Source of the DNA: Methyloceanibacter sp038326945
GTDB taxonomy: Bacteria > Pseudomonadota > Alphaproteobacteria > Rhizobiales > Methyloligellaceae
NCBI GenBank assembly: GCA_038326945.1
Contig: JBBQKN010000003.1
Location: 66,705-130,704, forward strand
Direction of reading: 5' to 3'
DNA length: 64,000 bases
The notes below the pieces were generated by a model, which saw nothing but the letters and a program-made list of their open reading frames with translations, ran no database searches and had not been told where the DNA came from. Positions within the stretch are counted from its first letter, which is position 1, and each line of letters starts with the position of its first letter. The position numbers and the translations under genes were made by a program. Positions 8,023 through 17,900 of the stretch are shown piece by piece.

Positions 8023-9374
8023 TCAAACTCCGATTTGATGACACCGGTGAGACTGTTCGACCCCGCGCTCACAATGTCAACCTCCACCACCTCACCGATA
8101 AGCCCCTCCGGACCGTCACCATGCACTGCCTGCAGATAAGGTGAACGCCCGGCGATCTGGCCCGGCTTACGCCCGGGGCGCTCGATCAACACCTTGAGGC
8201 GATGCCCAACGCTCGCCTGATCGAAGGCGCGGGCCTGAGCTTCGATCACGCTCTGCAAAACCAGAAGGCGCTCTTGCGCGGTCTCACCCGGCACCTGATC
8301 CGGCATCTCAGCGGCGGGAGTGCCGGGCCTCGCGCTGTATTTGAAGGAGAAGGCGCGCGCGAAGCCGATGTTGCGGATAAGCGCCAGGGTCGCCTCGAAA
8401 TCGGCGTCAGTCTCGCTGGGAAAGCCGACGATGACGTCGGTGGACAGCGCGATGTCCGGCCGCGACTGCCTGATGCGCCCGATCAGCTGAACATAGTCTT
8501 CGGCCGTGTGCCGACGGTTCATGGCCTTGAGGATGCGATCGGATCCGGACTGGAACGGAAGATGCAGATAGGGCATCAGCTTCGGCTCATTGCCATGTAG
8601 CGCGATCAGATCGTCATCCATGTCGCGTGGGTGGCTCGTGGTGTAGCGAAGGCGGTCGATACCCGACACGGCCGCAAGCCGCTTGAGCAATTGCGCCAGC
8701 GACCAATCCGTCCCGTCCGGGCCGGCCCCAACATAGGCATTCACATTCTGTCCGAGCAGCGTGATCTCGCGCACGCCCGACGCGGCGAGCCTCCCCGCCT
8801 CGGCGAGGATGGCATCGGCGGGCCGTGAAAACTCGGCGCCGCGCGTATAGGGTACGACGCAGAATGAGCAGAACTTGTCGCACCCCTCCTGCGCGGTGAT
8901 GAAGGCGGCGGGCTGCGCGCGGCGCAGCGGACGATTGGGCAGGGACAAGAATTTGTCCTCAGCGGGAAAGTCGTTGGCGATAAGCCGGGCATTTCCCTCC
9001 CGCGCCTGGCGGACTAGCGTCGGCAATTGGTGATAGCTCTGGGGTCCGACCACGAGGTCGACGACGCTGGCGCGTTCCAGAATCTCGCCGCCCTCTGCTT
9101 GGGCGACGCATCCCGCCACCGCGATCATGGTGGCGAGGCCCCCGGCGCTCCGCTGCTGTTTCAACCCGCGCAAGCGGCCAAGCTCGGAATAGACTTTCTC
9201 CGCCGCCTTCTCGCGGATGTGGCAGGTATTGAGGATGATGAGGTCGGCCGCGCTTATATCCTCGGTCGCATCATAGCCCTCCACCGCGAGCGCCTCCGCC
9301 ATGCGCTCGGAGTCGTAGGCGTTCATCTGGCAGCCGAATGTCTTGATGTGCAGCTTTTTGGGAGTTTCCGCCAT
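7992..9374 (-). CDS. miaB: tRNA-2-methylthio-N6-dimethylallyladenosine synthase
   Basis: Radical-SAM methylthiotransferase that converts i6A37 to ms2i6A37 in tRNA. Starting at MAETPKKLHIKTFGCQMN the protein has 460 residues. It contains the N-terminal UPF0004 domain with Cys15, Cys51 and Cys89 for the auxiliary iron-sulfur cluster, the radical-SAM motif CDKFCSFC (Cys165, 169, 172) and a C-terminal TRAM domain (VLIERPGRKPGQIAGRSPYL). The frame is open to 9437, but those 21 residues are not family-like. GGAGG lies 16 bases upstream of the ATG, so a GTG at 9377 is also possible. It heads the miaB-phoH-ybeY-corC-lnt operon. Confidence 0.95.
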   Translation of the reverse strand: MAETPKKLHIKTFGCQMNAYDSERMAEALAVEGYDATEDISAADLIILNTCHIREKAAEKVYSELGRLRGLKQQRSAGGLATMIAVAGCVAQAEGGEILERASVVDLVVGPQSYHQLPTLVRQAREGNARLIANDFPAEDKFLSLPNRPLRRAQPAAFITAQEGCDKFCSFCVVPYTRGAEFSRPADAILAEAGRLAASGVREITLLGQNVNAYVGAGPDGTDWSLAQLLKRLAAVSGIDRLRYTTSHPRDMDDDLIALHGNEPKLMPYLHLPFQSGSDRILKAMNRRHTAEDYVQLIGRIRQSRPDIALSTDVIVGFPSETDADFEATLALIRNIGFARAFSFKYSARPGTPAAEMPDQVPGETAQERLLVLQSVIEAQARAFDQASVGHRLKVLIERPGRKPGQIAGRSPYLQAVHGDGPEGLIGEVVEVDIVSAGSNSLTGVIKSEFEWREPVQAAV

Positions 9375-9499
9375 CACCTTTGGTGGGACACCTCCGGGGC
9401 TTTCGTCAAGGCCTGTAGCGGGGTGAACCTTGACCAATCCCCGGGAAGACGGACCGGCCGAGTGCCTTCACAGCCGCGGTGGAGCTGGGTAGGGTAGGT

Positions 9500-9548
9500 C
9501 CGCCTCAAGGCCCTTGAGGTTCAGATGGCCATCGGGGTCTTGAGGCGG
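9500..9548. repeat. Nested inverted repeats with two alternative pairings
   Basis: CCTCAAGG-C-CCTTGAGG (9503-9519) is a perfect 8-bp palindrome. Its left arm extended to CCGCCTCAAG (9500-9509) also pairs perfectly with CTTGAGGCGG (9539-9548). The two hairpins exclude each other. The element lies between miaB and the small secreted protein gene, on the leader side of miaB and downstream of that gene. Confidence 0.55.
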
Positions 9549-9611
9549 TTTCAGCGGACCGGACGCTCGGCTACAACCGGACGTCCGCGTCCCGCAAGAT
9601 CAGCCCTAGAT

Positions 9612-9833
9612 TCAGGCCTTGCACTCGCTCATGCCCTTGAGGGCCTTCGCGGCGTCGAACTTGGTTTTGAAGGTCTCGGTCCCGACCAGCATCATCGACT
9701 TGCCGTCGGGCTTCTTGCTAATGACCGAGCATTTATGGGTGGTGGCGCTCTGCGCCACATAATAGGTGGAGGCGGCGAAGGCAGGCGCTACCAAGCCTGC
9801 GACGAGCAGGCCCGCAATCAGATAGTGCTTCAT
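9612..9833 (-). CDS. Small secreted protein of unknown function
   Basis: A 73-residue protein starting MKHYLIAGLLVAGLVAPAFA, a clear Sec signal peptide, followed by a short mature part (ASTYYVAQSATTHKCSV to AAKALKGMSECKA) with two cysteines. AGGAG lies 8 bases before the ATG at 9833, which decides the start; the longer frame to 9968 lacks such support. I recognise the general type (short exported proteins common in Rhizobiales) but no function. It lies alone on the minus strand between an O-antigen-ligase-like gene (287 bases away) and miaB. Confidence 0.75.
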   Translation of the reverse strand: MKHYLIAGLLVAGLVAPAFAASTYYVAQSATTHKCSVISKKPDGKSMMLVGTETFKTKFDAAKALKGMSECKA

Positions 9834-10120
9834 AGAGGTTCTCCTTGAGGTTGGTGGCACGCACCATTGCCTCGTCGGTGCGGCCACGGCTGCGAGGCTT
9901 CGCCTAGTTCTGGGCGGCCGTTGGGCGGGCCGATTACGCACAGTGTCGCGGCCAAGGCTTGCGATCATTGTGACCGGCCATGTATTCCCGCGCTTGCCGC
10001 GTCCAATAGTCCGAAGCGAAAAGCCGAAGTCTTTGGTGTTGCTATGAAACTGGCTTCATCGCCGTGGCGGAAGCCTGCTTGCGTTTGCGAAAAGGTAAAT
10101 GGGCCAGCGCCAGGCCCGCG

Positions 10121-11449
10121 TCATCGAGACGCGGGGTCGACCGTGTCAAATGTCCGCCCCTCGCGCCGATCCCCGAGGGCGCCCGCGGCCAAACAGAGAT
10201 AGAGGGGCAGCAGCGCGAAGGCGCACATCAGCCAGATCTGCCAAATGCCCCAAGCGAAGGTCGCCATCACCGCGAACATGACGAAGCTTGCGGCGGCATA
10301 GGGTTGCGCCTCCCCGGCCAGAAGCGGAATGCGCAACAGGACGGCAGCGCCCCCGATCGCCGCCAGGATCACGCCGAGGAACCCGAGTTCGTACCAGACC
10401 TGGAGAAAAAGGTTATGGGCGTGTTGCCCGGTGGTGCGCTTGTACACGAACCCCTTCGGCCAGTCGGGCTGCGCCTCACTCTTAGCCTTGACTGCGGGTG
10501 TCGAATCCGCGCCGATGCCGAGCCACGGCCGCTCGAGCACGCGTTCCGCCGTGAACTCCCAGATGATGACTCGCGCCCGCGCCGAGCTCGGCAACCATTT
10601 GGCTTGGTGCAGCTCGGCCTTGTAGGCGAGGAAGTCGAGCGGCAGCACCAGCACGAATCCCAGGCACCACAGCAGCGCGAGTCCACGAATGACGGCGCGC
10701 GGCCAGCTCCAGGCGAACGGCAGGACGATGAGCGACGCGACCAGTGCCACTTGCGAGGAATCGTGCTCGGAAATCGCGATGGGCACGGCCAGCGCGGCGA
10801 AGAACAGGGCCATGAGCAAAATGCGGCGTGGTCCATACAGCGCGCGAAGCGCCAGCAATCCGGGCCAGAGTGGCAGCGCCAGCATGGCGACGTGCTGATT
10901 GAACTCCGACAGATTTATTTTCGTCACTCTGCCGCTCACGATCGTCATATGCTTGGCCCGCTCCGGCCTGAACAGCGGGATCGCGTTCATCGCCGCGCGC
11001 GTCAGCGCACCGTCGGTGAGCAGTTCGATGGTGACGAAGCCCGCGGCGCCGAGGACGCCCGCGACGAAAGCGCGTGAAGCGCTGGCGATCTCGCCCTTAT
11101 CCAGTGTGGCCATGGCGGCGGTCGCGGCGAATACGACGAGCGTTGCCGCAAGCAGGATGGCTGACTTGCCGATCGCTCCTTCCGGGTTCGCGGCCCAGGC
11201 GGCGCTCAGGCCAGTGTAGAGAGCGACGACGACCAACGCGATCAGGGCTGCATTCGGTTTGAGGAGTTCCCGCCAGTCAAGCCCCCGCCGCAGCGCCACG
11301 ACAATCAGCGCGAGCCCGATGATCGGAAGAAAGAACGGCGACAGCCGCGGAGCGGCAGCGGTCAGGAGCGGGCTGAGAAAGAACAGCGCGGAAATGAGAG
11401 CGCCGCCGCGGGGAGACTGATCCATGCGACCGAAAGCGCGCGACGACAT
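10121..11449 (-). CDS. O-antigen ligase / polymerase family membrane protein
   Basis: A 442-residue polytopic inner-membrane protein with about a dozen hydrophobic segments. The conserved Wzy_C/WaaL region lies in the C-terminal half, with RPWLGIGADS and QHAHNLFLQVWYELGFLG, where the histidine pair and the large periplasmic loop are typical. Members attach or polymerise surface glycans on lipid carriers. There are no sugar-synthesis genes around it, but a divergently transcribed sulfotransferase begins 190 bases away, so a role in modified surface polysaccharide is possible. The start at 11449 or at the ATG at 11425 cannot be decided. The exact substrate is unknown. Confidence 0.8.
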   Translation of the reverse strand: MSSRAFGRMDQSPRGGALISALFFLSPLLTAAAPRLSPFFLPIIGLALIVVALRRGLDWRELLKPNAALIALVVVALYTGLSAAWAANPEGAIGKSAILLAATLVVFAATAAMATLDKGEIASASRAFVAGVLGAAGFVTIELLTDGALTRAAMNAIPLFRPERAKHMTIVSGRVTKINLSEFNQHVAMLALPLWPGLLALRALYGPRRILLMALFFAALAVPIAISEHDSSQVALVASLIVLPFAWSWPRAVIRGLALLWCLGFVLVLPLDFLAYKAELHQAKWLPSSARARVIIWEFTAERVLERPWLGIGADSTPAVKAKSEAQPDWPKGFVYKRTTGQHAHNLFLQVWYELGFLGVILAAIGGAAVLLRIPLLAGEAQPYAAASFVMFAVMATFAWGIWQIWLMCAFALLPLYLCLAAGALGDRREGRTFDTVDPASR

Positions 11450-11639
11450 CAGACCCCTCGTTCCGAAATGAGTTCGAGCTTGTAAGCCAAGGCAGCCGAC
11501 ATTGCCAGGGTGTGGGCAAAGCGTGGCGGAATGGTGCTTGTCACAGCGGCGCGCCGAGACTCGTGCTTTGGCGTGAAAAAAGTGACATAAGCGGCCGCTT
11601 CAGCTCGACCGCCACCAACAATCACGGCCTGACATCGAC

Positions 11640-12437
11640 GTGACCAAGCTCATCTATATCGGAGGCTATGGCCACAGCGGCAGCACGCTGCTTGAATATT
11701 TGTTGGCGTCGAGTCCTGAATTGGTTGCCTGCGGCGAAGTGTCGAGCGTTGTTCGCCAGCGCCGGCGCAAAGCCAAATGCACCTGCGGGCAGCCGGCCAC
11801 GGACTGTCCGGTCTGGGGTCCTCTGCAGGCCGAGCCCTCAGGTTCGGCGGGCTGGTCGCATGAGGCCCTGACGCTCGCTTTGTTCGAGCGGGTCCGGCGC
11901 GGTTCAGCCGCCATGGTGGATTCATCCAAGACCCCCTGGACTTCGCTGCCGGCGCCCTTCCGTTTCAGGCAGGAGATCGGGAGCGATTTCGTACTGCTGC
12001 ACCTTGTGCGCGACCCGCGTGCCGTGTCCTGGTCCGCGGTCAAGAAGGCAGGCCGGCAGGGCACGCGCCCGCTGATGGGGCTCAGATGCAGCGCGGCTGC
12101 CATTGGCTGGACCGTTTCCAACCTCGCTTGCGAGCTGTTCGGCCGAGCCTATCCCGAGCAATATTTGCGGCTCCGCTATGAGGACCTTGTCCGCGCCCCA
12201 ACCGAAACCATGCGTGCGGTGTTTGCCGAACTCATGCCCGGCGTCGAGTGGCGCCCGGAGGAGATCGGGGAGGGCACAAACCGGCATCAGCTCTACGGCA
12301 ACCGCATGCGCTCACGCAGATTGTCGCTCGCCGAGATCAAGGAGGACAACGCGTGGCGGAGCGACATGCCGAGGGCCTATCGCCGGCTCGTCGCGTCCCT
12401 GACCTGGCCGCTCAGCCGGAGATATGGCTACGCTTGA
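11640..12437 (+). CDS. Sulfotransferase family protein
   Basis: A 265-residue PAPS-dependent sulfotransferase candidate. The 5'-phosphosulfate loop is YIGGYGHSGSTLLEYLL at the N-terminus and the 3'-phosphate-binding region is HLVRDPRAVSWSAVKK (about 120-135). A Cys-rich stretch (KCTCGQPATDCPVWG) follows the first domain and is common in this bacterial subgroup. The start is GTG at 11640. It is divergent from the O-antigen-ligase-like gene, so surface glycan sulfation is a reasonable inference. The substrate cannot be read from the sequence. Confidence 0.82.
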   Translation: MTKLIYIGGYGHSGSTLLEYLLASSPELVACGEVSSVVRQRRRKAKCTCGQPATDCPVWGPLQAEPSGSAGWSHEALTLALFERVRRGSAAMVDSSKTPWTSLPAPFRFRQEIGSDFVLLHLVRDPRAVSWSAVKKAGRQGTRPLMGLRCSAAAIGWTVSNLACELFGRAYPEQYLRLRYEDLVRAPTETMRAVFAELMPGVEWRPEEIGEGTNRHQLYGNRMRSRRLSLAEIKEDNAWRSDMPRAYRRLVASLTWPLSRRYGYA

Positions 12438-12502
12438 GGTTGGGAACGCGCAGCCGGAGTGCGGTGTTGATTGGTTGGCAATCACGGACAGGAGAGACGA
12501 TC

Positions 12503-12706
12503 ATGCCAGCCAAATCAGCAGCGCAGCAAAAGGCCGCAGGCGCCGCGCTCGCCGCCAAGCGCGGCGAGACCAGCAAGAGCAAGCTCAAGGGCGCCTCCAA
12601 GAGCATGTATGAGTCGATGAGCGAGAAAGAGCTCGACGAATTCGCTTCAACCAAGCGCAAGGGCAAGCCCGAGCACGTGTCGAAGTCGAACGGGCGGAAG
12701 AAATAG
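12503..12706 (+). CDS. DUF3008-like small basic protein
   Basis: A 67-residue, Lys/Ser/Ala-rich cytoplasmic protein starting MPAKSAAQQKAAGAALAAKR and containing KSMYESMSEKELDEFASTKRKG. This pattern matches the DUF3008 family of short alphaproteobacterial proteins, whose function is not known. The ATG at 12503 is preceded by GGAGAGA. It ends 8 bases before the convergent pbpC stop codon. The longer open frame from 12248 lies inside the sulfotransferase gene and is not real. Confidence 0.8.
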   Translation: MPAKSAAQQKAAGAALAAKRGETSKSKLKGASKSMYESMSEKELDEFASTKRKGKPEHVSKSNGRKK

Positions 12707-12713
12707 GGCAGCG

Positions 12714-14936
12714 CTATTGCAGCCGCACCAGCACGCTGTCGGCGGCTCCGGTGGCGTCGGTGACGGTGAGGCGAACAAAGCCCGGCCCCTCGGCTGCGAA
12801 GAACAGCGTGCGGTCCCCGCGCTCGGCGGCAAGCGGCATACCGTTGAGCATCACGGTCAGCGGCGGCGTCCCGCCTCCGATTTTGATCGGGAGCCGGTCG
12901 GGCTCATCCTCCGCCGCACCGGCGCTAAGCTCCAGGCTGGCGCCGTTCGGCGGAAACAGGATGCGCACCGGCCGCGTGAAGCTCAGATCCGACACTGCAT
13001 GCGGCGCGAAGCGCTGGAGCGGCGGCGGCAGCTTTGAGTTGGTTGCGATCAACGCGCCCTTAGGCGCAGGCGGAGGCGGTTCGAACGGCTGCAGCCCCCG
13101 CGCAAAGGCATCGAATAGGATCGGCGCGGCGGCGGTCCGCCCGGCAAGGCCGGTGACCGGAGCGCCATCTGGACGGCCGACCCACACCCCGATGGTCCGC
13201 GCGCCGTCAAAACCCACGGCCCAAGCATCACGATAGCCGTAGCTCGTGCCGGTCTTGAAGGCGATACGGCCGCCGGCGGCGCTTTCCGGTGGCGGGCTGC
13301 CTTGCAGGATCTTGGCGACATACCAGGCGGCGACCGGCTCCAGCAGGCGCTTCGCGCCAGGCCGTGGCGCATCGAGCTGCTCCACCAGCGGCTGCACACT
13401 GCCCTGTCGGGCCAAGCCGGCATAGAGCATGGTCAGATCGATAAGCCTGATGCCGACGCCGCCCAGCCCGAGCGCGAGGCCCGGCGCTTCGCGTCTGGGA
13501 AGCACTAGGCCCGCCCCCGCCTGATCGAGCCTGGTCGCGAGCCGGCTGGGGCCGACCGCCTCCAGCACGGCGACGGCCGGAACATTCAAGGATTGCTGTA
13601 AGGCGCGGCGGACGGTGACCGTGCCTTGGAAGGTGAGGTCGAAATTTTCCGGCGCATAACCGCCGTAGCGCACGGGCCGATCCTCGATCAGGGTCTCGGG
13701 ATGGATCAGCCCGTCCTCGAAGCCGAGGCCGTAGATGAAGGGCTTGAGCGCCGATCCGGGTGACCGCACGGCGCGGGTCAGATCGACCTGGCCCGCGCGG
13801 CGTACGTCGAAATAATCCGGCGACGCGATGCGGGCGAGCACGTCGCCGCTGGCATTGTCGACGACCACGATCGCCACCGACATATCGGGTCCCAGCGACC
13901 GCGCCCGGTCGCGGGCAAGCTCTTCCAATTTTTTCTGCAAGCCGGCATCGATGGTCAGCCGCTGCTCACGTAGGTTGGGCGCGATGGCCATGGCGTCGCC
14001 CGCCGCATGAGGCGCGATCATCGGCATCCGCTTGCGCGCATGCGGCACGGGCTCCTGCTTGGCGCGGGCGATCTCGGCCGCGCTGAAGAGGCCGTGACCG
14101 GCGACGCGGTCGAGCACGCGATCGCGTGCGGCTCTGGCCGCGCCATGAGCGCGGTCGGGCCGGCGGAGCTCCGGCGACTGCGGCAGCGCCACCAGCAGTG
14201 CGGCCTCACCGAGCGTGATCCGGCGCGGCTCCTTGCCGAAATAGGCCAGCGACGCGGCCCTGATGCCCTCGAGATTGCCGCCATAAGGCGCAAGCGTGAG
14301 ATAGAGCCCGAGGATCTCGTTCTTGCTGAGGGCGCGCTCAAGCTGAATCGCGCGCACCGCCTCCCGGAGCTTCACATAGACGGAGCGGTGCGCGCGCGGC
14401 TCGATCAGGCGCGCCACCTGCATGGTGATGGTCGAGCCGCCGGAGACGATGTGTCCATGGGTCAGCAATTGCAGCGCGGCACGGCCGATGGCCATTGGAT
14501 CGACGCCGGAATGCAGCCAGAACCGCTGGTCCTCATAGGCGAGCAGCACTTCCAGAAAGCGGGGGTCGACGTCATCGCGTGTCGCCGGCAAACGCCAGCG
14601 GCCCTCGCTCGTGGTGTAGGACCTGAGCAGCCGGCCGTTGCGGTCGAGTACGGTCTTGGACAGTTCGAGGTCTTGGCCAAGCGACGCCGGTCCGAATGTG
14701 TCGATCAGGCCCCAGACGCCCCCAATCGCCACACATGCGATCCCGGCGACGCCGACTGCCGCGTAAAGCGCACGCCTTTTCCACGGGCTCGGTCTATCCC
14801 CTCCCCCCTCGAGGGGGAGGGCGAGGGAGGAGCGTGAGTCTTCGCTCTGAGAGATTTCGAACCCCCCTCCTGACTTGCGCTGCAAGCCGGCCTCCTCCTC
14901 ATGGGGGGAGGCGTTACTCGCTCGTGCCTCGTTCAT
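12714..14936 (-). CDS. pbpC: Penicillin-binding protein 1C
   Basis: Bifunctional peptidoglycan synthase anchored in the inner membrane. The 740 residues carry a cytoplasmic N-terminus, one membrane helix (about 55-75), the glycosyltransferase domain (LAYEDQRFWLHSGVDP with the catalytic Glu, and GGSTITMQVARL), the transpeptidase domain (SPGSALKPF with Ser-x-x-Lys, and KTGTSYGYRDAW) and the C-terminal PBP1C-specific domain (LELSAGAAEDEPDRLPIKIG onward). The ATG overlaps the upstream alpha-2-macroglobulin stop as ATGA, as expected for the coupled yfhM-pbpC pair. The first 50 codons contain a GC-rich palindromic repeat (14798-14912) and give an unusual Gly/Ser/Pro-rich tail. Confidence 0.95.
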   Translation of the reverse strand: MNEARASNASPHEEEAGLQRKSGGGFEISQSEDSRSSLALPLEGGGDRPSPWKRRALYAAVGVAGIACVAIGGVWGLIDTFGPASLGQDLELSKTVLDRNGRLLRSYTTSEGRWRLPATRDDVDPRFLEVLLAYEDQRFWLHSGVDPMAIGRAALQLLTHGHIVSGGSTITMQVARLIEPRAHRSVYVKLREAVRAIQLERALSKNEILGLYLTLAPYGGNLEGIRAASLAYFGKEPRRITLGEAALLVALPQSPELRRPDRAHGAARAARDRVLDRVAGHGLFSAAEIARAKQEPVPHARKRMPMIAPHAAGDAMAIAPNLREQRLTIDAGLQKKLEELARDRARSLGPDMSVAIVVVDNASGDVLARIASPDYFDVRRAGQVDLTRAVRSPGSALKPFIYGLGFEDGLIHPETLIEDRPVRYGGYAPENFDLTFQGTVTVRRALQQSLNVPAVAVLEAVGPSRLATRLDQAGAGLVLPRREAPGLALGLGGVGIRLIDLTMLYAGLARQGSVQPLVEQLDAPRPGAKRLLEPVAAWYVAKILQGSPPPESAAGGRIAFKTGTSYGYRDAWAVGFDGARTIGVWVGRPDGAPVTGLAGRTAAAPILFDAFARGLQPFEPPPPAPKGALIATNSKLPPPLQRFAPHAVSDLSFTRPVRILFPPNGASLELSAGAAEDEPDRLPIKIGGGTPPLTVMLNGMPLAAERGDRTLFFAAEGPGFVRLTVTDATGAADSVLVRLQ
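14798..14912. repeat. GC-rich palindromic repeat inside the 5' end of pbpC
   Basis: Near 14798-14822 the arms CCCTCCCC and GGGGGAGGG flank CTCGA. A second C/G-rich pair (AACCCCCCTCCT near 14862 and GGGGGGAGG near 14900) follows. Read in the pbpC frame the block encodes LALPLEGGG, a peptide often produced when this type of Rhizobiales intergenic repeat lies in an open frame. The element length is a multiple that keeps pbpC in frame. Confidence 0.6.
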
Positions 14937-17900
14937 CTGGCCGGCTGCACCTTGACGTTGCCGGTGCCGGTGCGGCCGTAGCGGTCGGGACGGTACATAT
15001 CCTCCACATTCGCCTGCGGTAGCACATACTCTCCCGGCGACACCGCGCGCACCACATAGGCCACGGTGAAGACCGACGCGTCGCCGCTGTTCCGGTCGAA
15101 GGCCGCGGTGAAGCGGTCGTCACGGAATTCGGTGTGCACCGGCGTCGCCGCATTCGCGATCCAGGACAGCGTGCCGGTATCGCCCGAGGACGCGAGGCGG
15201 GGATTGTCGATCTCGAAGCCCGCCGGCACGAAATCCGTCAGCGCCACCCTGGCGAATTGCGGCGCCGGCTCGGTGACCTTGAGCACCACGACGAAGCGCT
15301 CATTCTGCTTGGCCTCCGCCGGATCGGCATCGGCGCCGTCGAGACCGTGGAAGCTCCGCTCCAGGGCGAAGCCATGATCGGCGGCGGGCTCCGGGGTGAT
15401 CGGCGCGCCGCTGACCGTGACCACGGTGTCGACCGGCGTATCGCCGGTATTGGTCACGGAGACGTCGCTCTCTTCGACGTCGGCCTGACCGTAGGTTGCG
15501 TAATAAGGACCGACCTGTGCGCCCTCATCGACGTTGAGACTGACATTCTGCCGGCCGAGCGCGCGCGCGGCGAGCACGAGCCAGGCATCCTCCTGCGTCG
15601 AGGTTCGTGTCACGAGCTTGCGGGCAGCGCCGACCTGCGCGGTGGCGCTGACTAGGATCGGCTTCGCCGCATCGCCTTCAGCCGCGAGCGTGACCACCAC
15701 CGCGGCATCGCGCAAGGACGAGCCGTAATCGCTGCGCCCGGCCTCGGCTGCTGGCGGCCGTCCCAATGAGCTGAGCGCGACGTCGAACACTTTCTCCGCG
15801 CGCAGTCGGTCGCCGAGCATGGCGAGCGCGGCACCGATCTCGGCCTTCGCCGTCGCCGTCTTGAGGTCGTCGATCTTGGCGTCGGCGAGGTAACGGAGGT
15901 CGCCGACCGGGGCGGCACCGTTCCGCGCCAGCACATAGAGCGCATAGGCCAGCGCTAGGCCGCCATCGGTGGATGGCTCTGGCGCCGTGCTCACATAATT
16001 GCGCAGGCGATCGAGCGCGAGTTTGAACGCGTCATCCGGCACGGAGAAGCCGCGTGCCCGCGCGCGGGTCAGAAAATCGGTGACATAGGCGTCGAGCCAG
16101 GGATCGTCGCCGCCTTGAGACCACAGCCCGAAGCTGCCCTCGGCGGCTTGGCGGGCGAGCACGGTCGCGATCGCAGCGGCGATGCGCTCATCGATGCCGG
16201 TGTCCGTGGCCAGACGCAAATTGACCGAAAGCTCGTTGGCATAAAGCAGCGGCAGAGCCCGGCTCACGATCTGCTCGGTACAGCCGAGCGGATAGCGGTC
16301 GAGTGCTGCAAGCAGGCTCGCGACATCGAGCGCCGCCGTCGGCGTGACCGAGAGCGCGAGGCTCCCGGTGCCGGGGACGAGATCGGTGAAGATATCGCTC
16401 GAGAGCGTGAGGCTCTCGCCCGGTCCGAGCGGCTTCACCGTGCGCCGCGCCAGGATCTGCGTCGCTGGGTTCACGGTAAGCCCATAGCTGCGCTCAAGCG
16501 CAAAGCCGCCGGGACCGGCGACGCTCACCGTCACCGTGCCTTCGCCGACGCCAGAGGCCGCGACCGGCAAGCTCATGGCGCCACGCTTCTTGGCGTCGAG
16601 CGCGATGGTCCTTTCGGTTTGCGCCAGGGTGAGCGGACCCTCGGCCGCGACCGCGACCCTATAGTCGCCGGTCTCGCCCTCGACATTGTCGAGATCGAGC
16701 CTGATCGTGCTCGTGTCGCCGAGGAGCAGGAAGCGCGGCAGCGTGGCGGTGACCACCACGGGATCGCGCACGACCACGTCGCCAACGGCGTGGCCGACTT
16801 TGTCCTTGCTCCACGCGACCGCCATCACCCGAATTGTTCCGGCGAAGGCCGGAATGTCGAAGCTCGTCTCGGCCGTGCCGTCGGCGCCGACGGTGACGAT
16901 GCCTGAATAAAGCGCGAGCGGAGCTTGCGTCGGAGGGCTTCCCTGCAACTCGCCCCCGCCGGAATCGCCGCCGGAGCGGATCTGTCCCTTGGTCCCCTGC
17001 ATGCCGTCGATCAGCTGGCCGTAAAGGTCGCGGACCTCGGAGGACAGCTTGCGCTGGCCGAGATAATAATCGTCGGGCGCCGGCGCCTGGTAATTGGTGA
17101 GGTTGAGAATGCCGACGTCGACGGCCGAAACCACGATGCGCGCCTCCGCCCCGGGGGTAAGGCCTGCGAGCTTGACCGGCACCTTGAGCGTCGTCTCTGG
17201 GCGGATGCGGTCAGGCAGATCCATGGCGACGCCAAGTGTGTGCGCAGCCTTGTCGATGGAGAACCACTGCACGCCGATGGCGCGCCCCGGCATGCGCTTG
17301 GCTTCCGCGTCGAGCGGGCGCCGCAAGGTGGCAAGCACATAGGCGCCGGTGCCCCAGTCCTCACCAACCGTGAGCGGCAGCTTGGCGGTGCCCGCCTCGA
17401 CGTCGGCGGTGGAGGTGGCAAGAAGCTTGTCGCCAATGACGGCGAGCGTCACTTGCCCGGCGGTGCGCGCGGTGACCGCGACGGTCATGCTGTCGCCGGG
17501 CTTATATTCCGGCTGGTCGAGCGCGATCTCGAGCACGTCCGGCGTATCGGCGCTCGCTTCCGCGTACCAGCCTGAATCGAAGCCGAAACTCGTCTCCGGC
17601 CCTTGCCGATCGGCGCTTGAGACCTCGAGCCGGTAGCGGCCCCAAGTGACCGGCACGGAGATGCGGCCGGCCGCATCGGAGGTCACGTCGACGGTGCCAT
17701 CCGCGACGCGGCGCGTGACCTTGATCGGCTCGTACTGCCAATAGCCGTCGCTTCGATACCACTGATATTTCGAATCGACCCGCAGCAACTGCCAACGCAA
17801 GCCCGTCTTGGTCAAAGGCTTGCCGTCCGGCGCGACCATGACCACGTCGAAGCTCGCCGTGTCGGCATCGCCGAGCGACTTGCCGGTGAACAGCGGCTTC

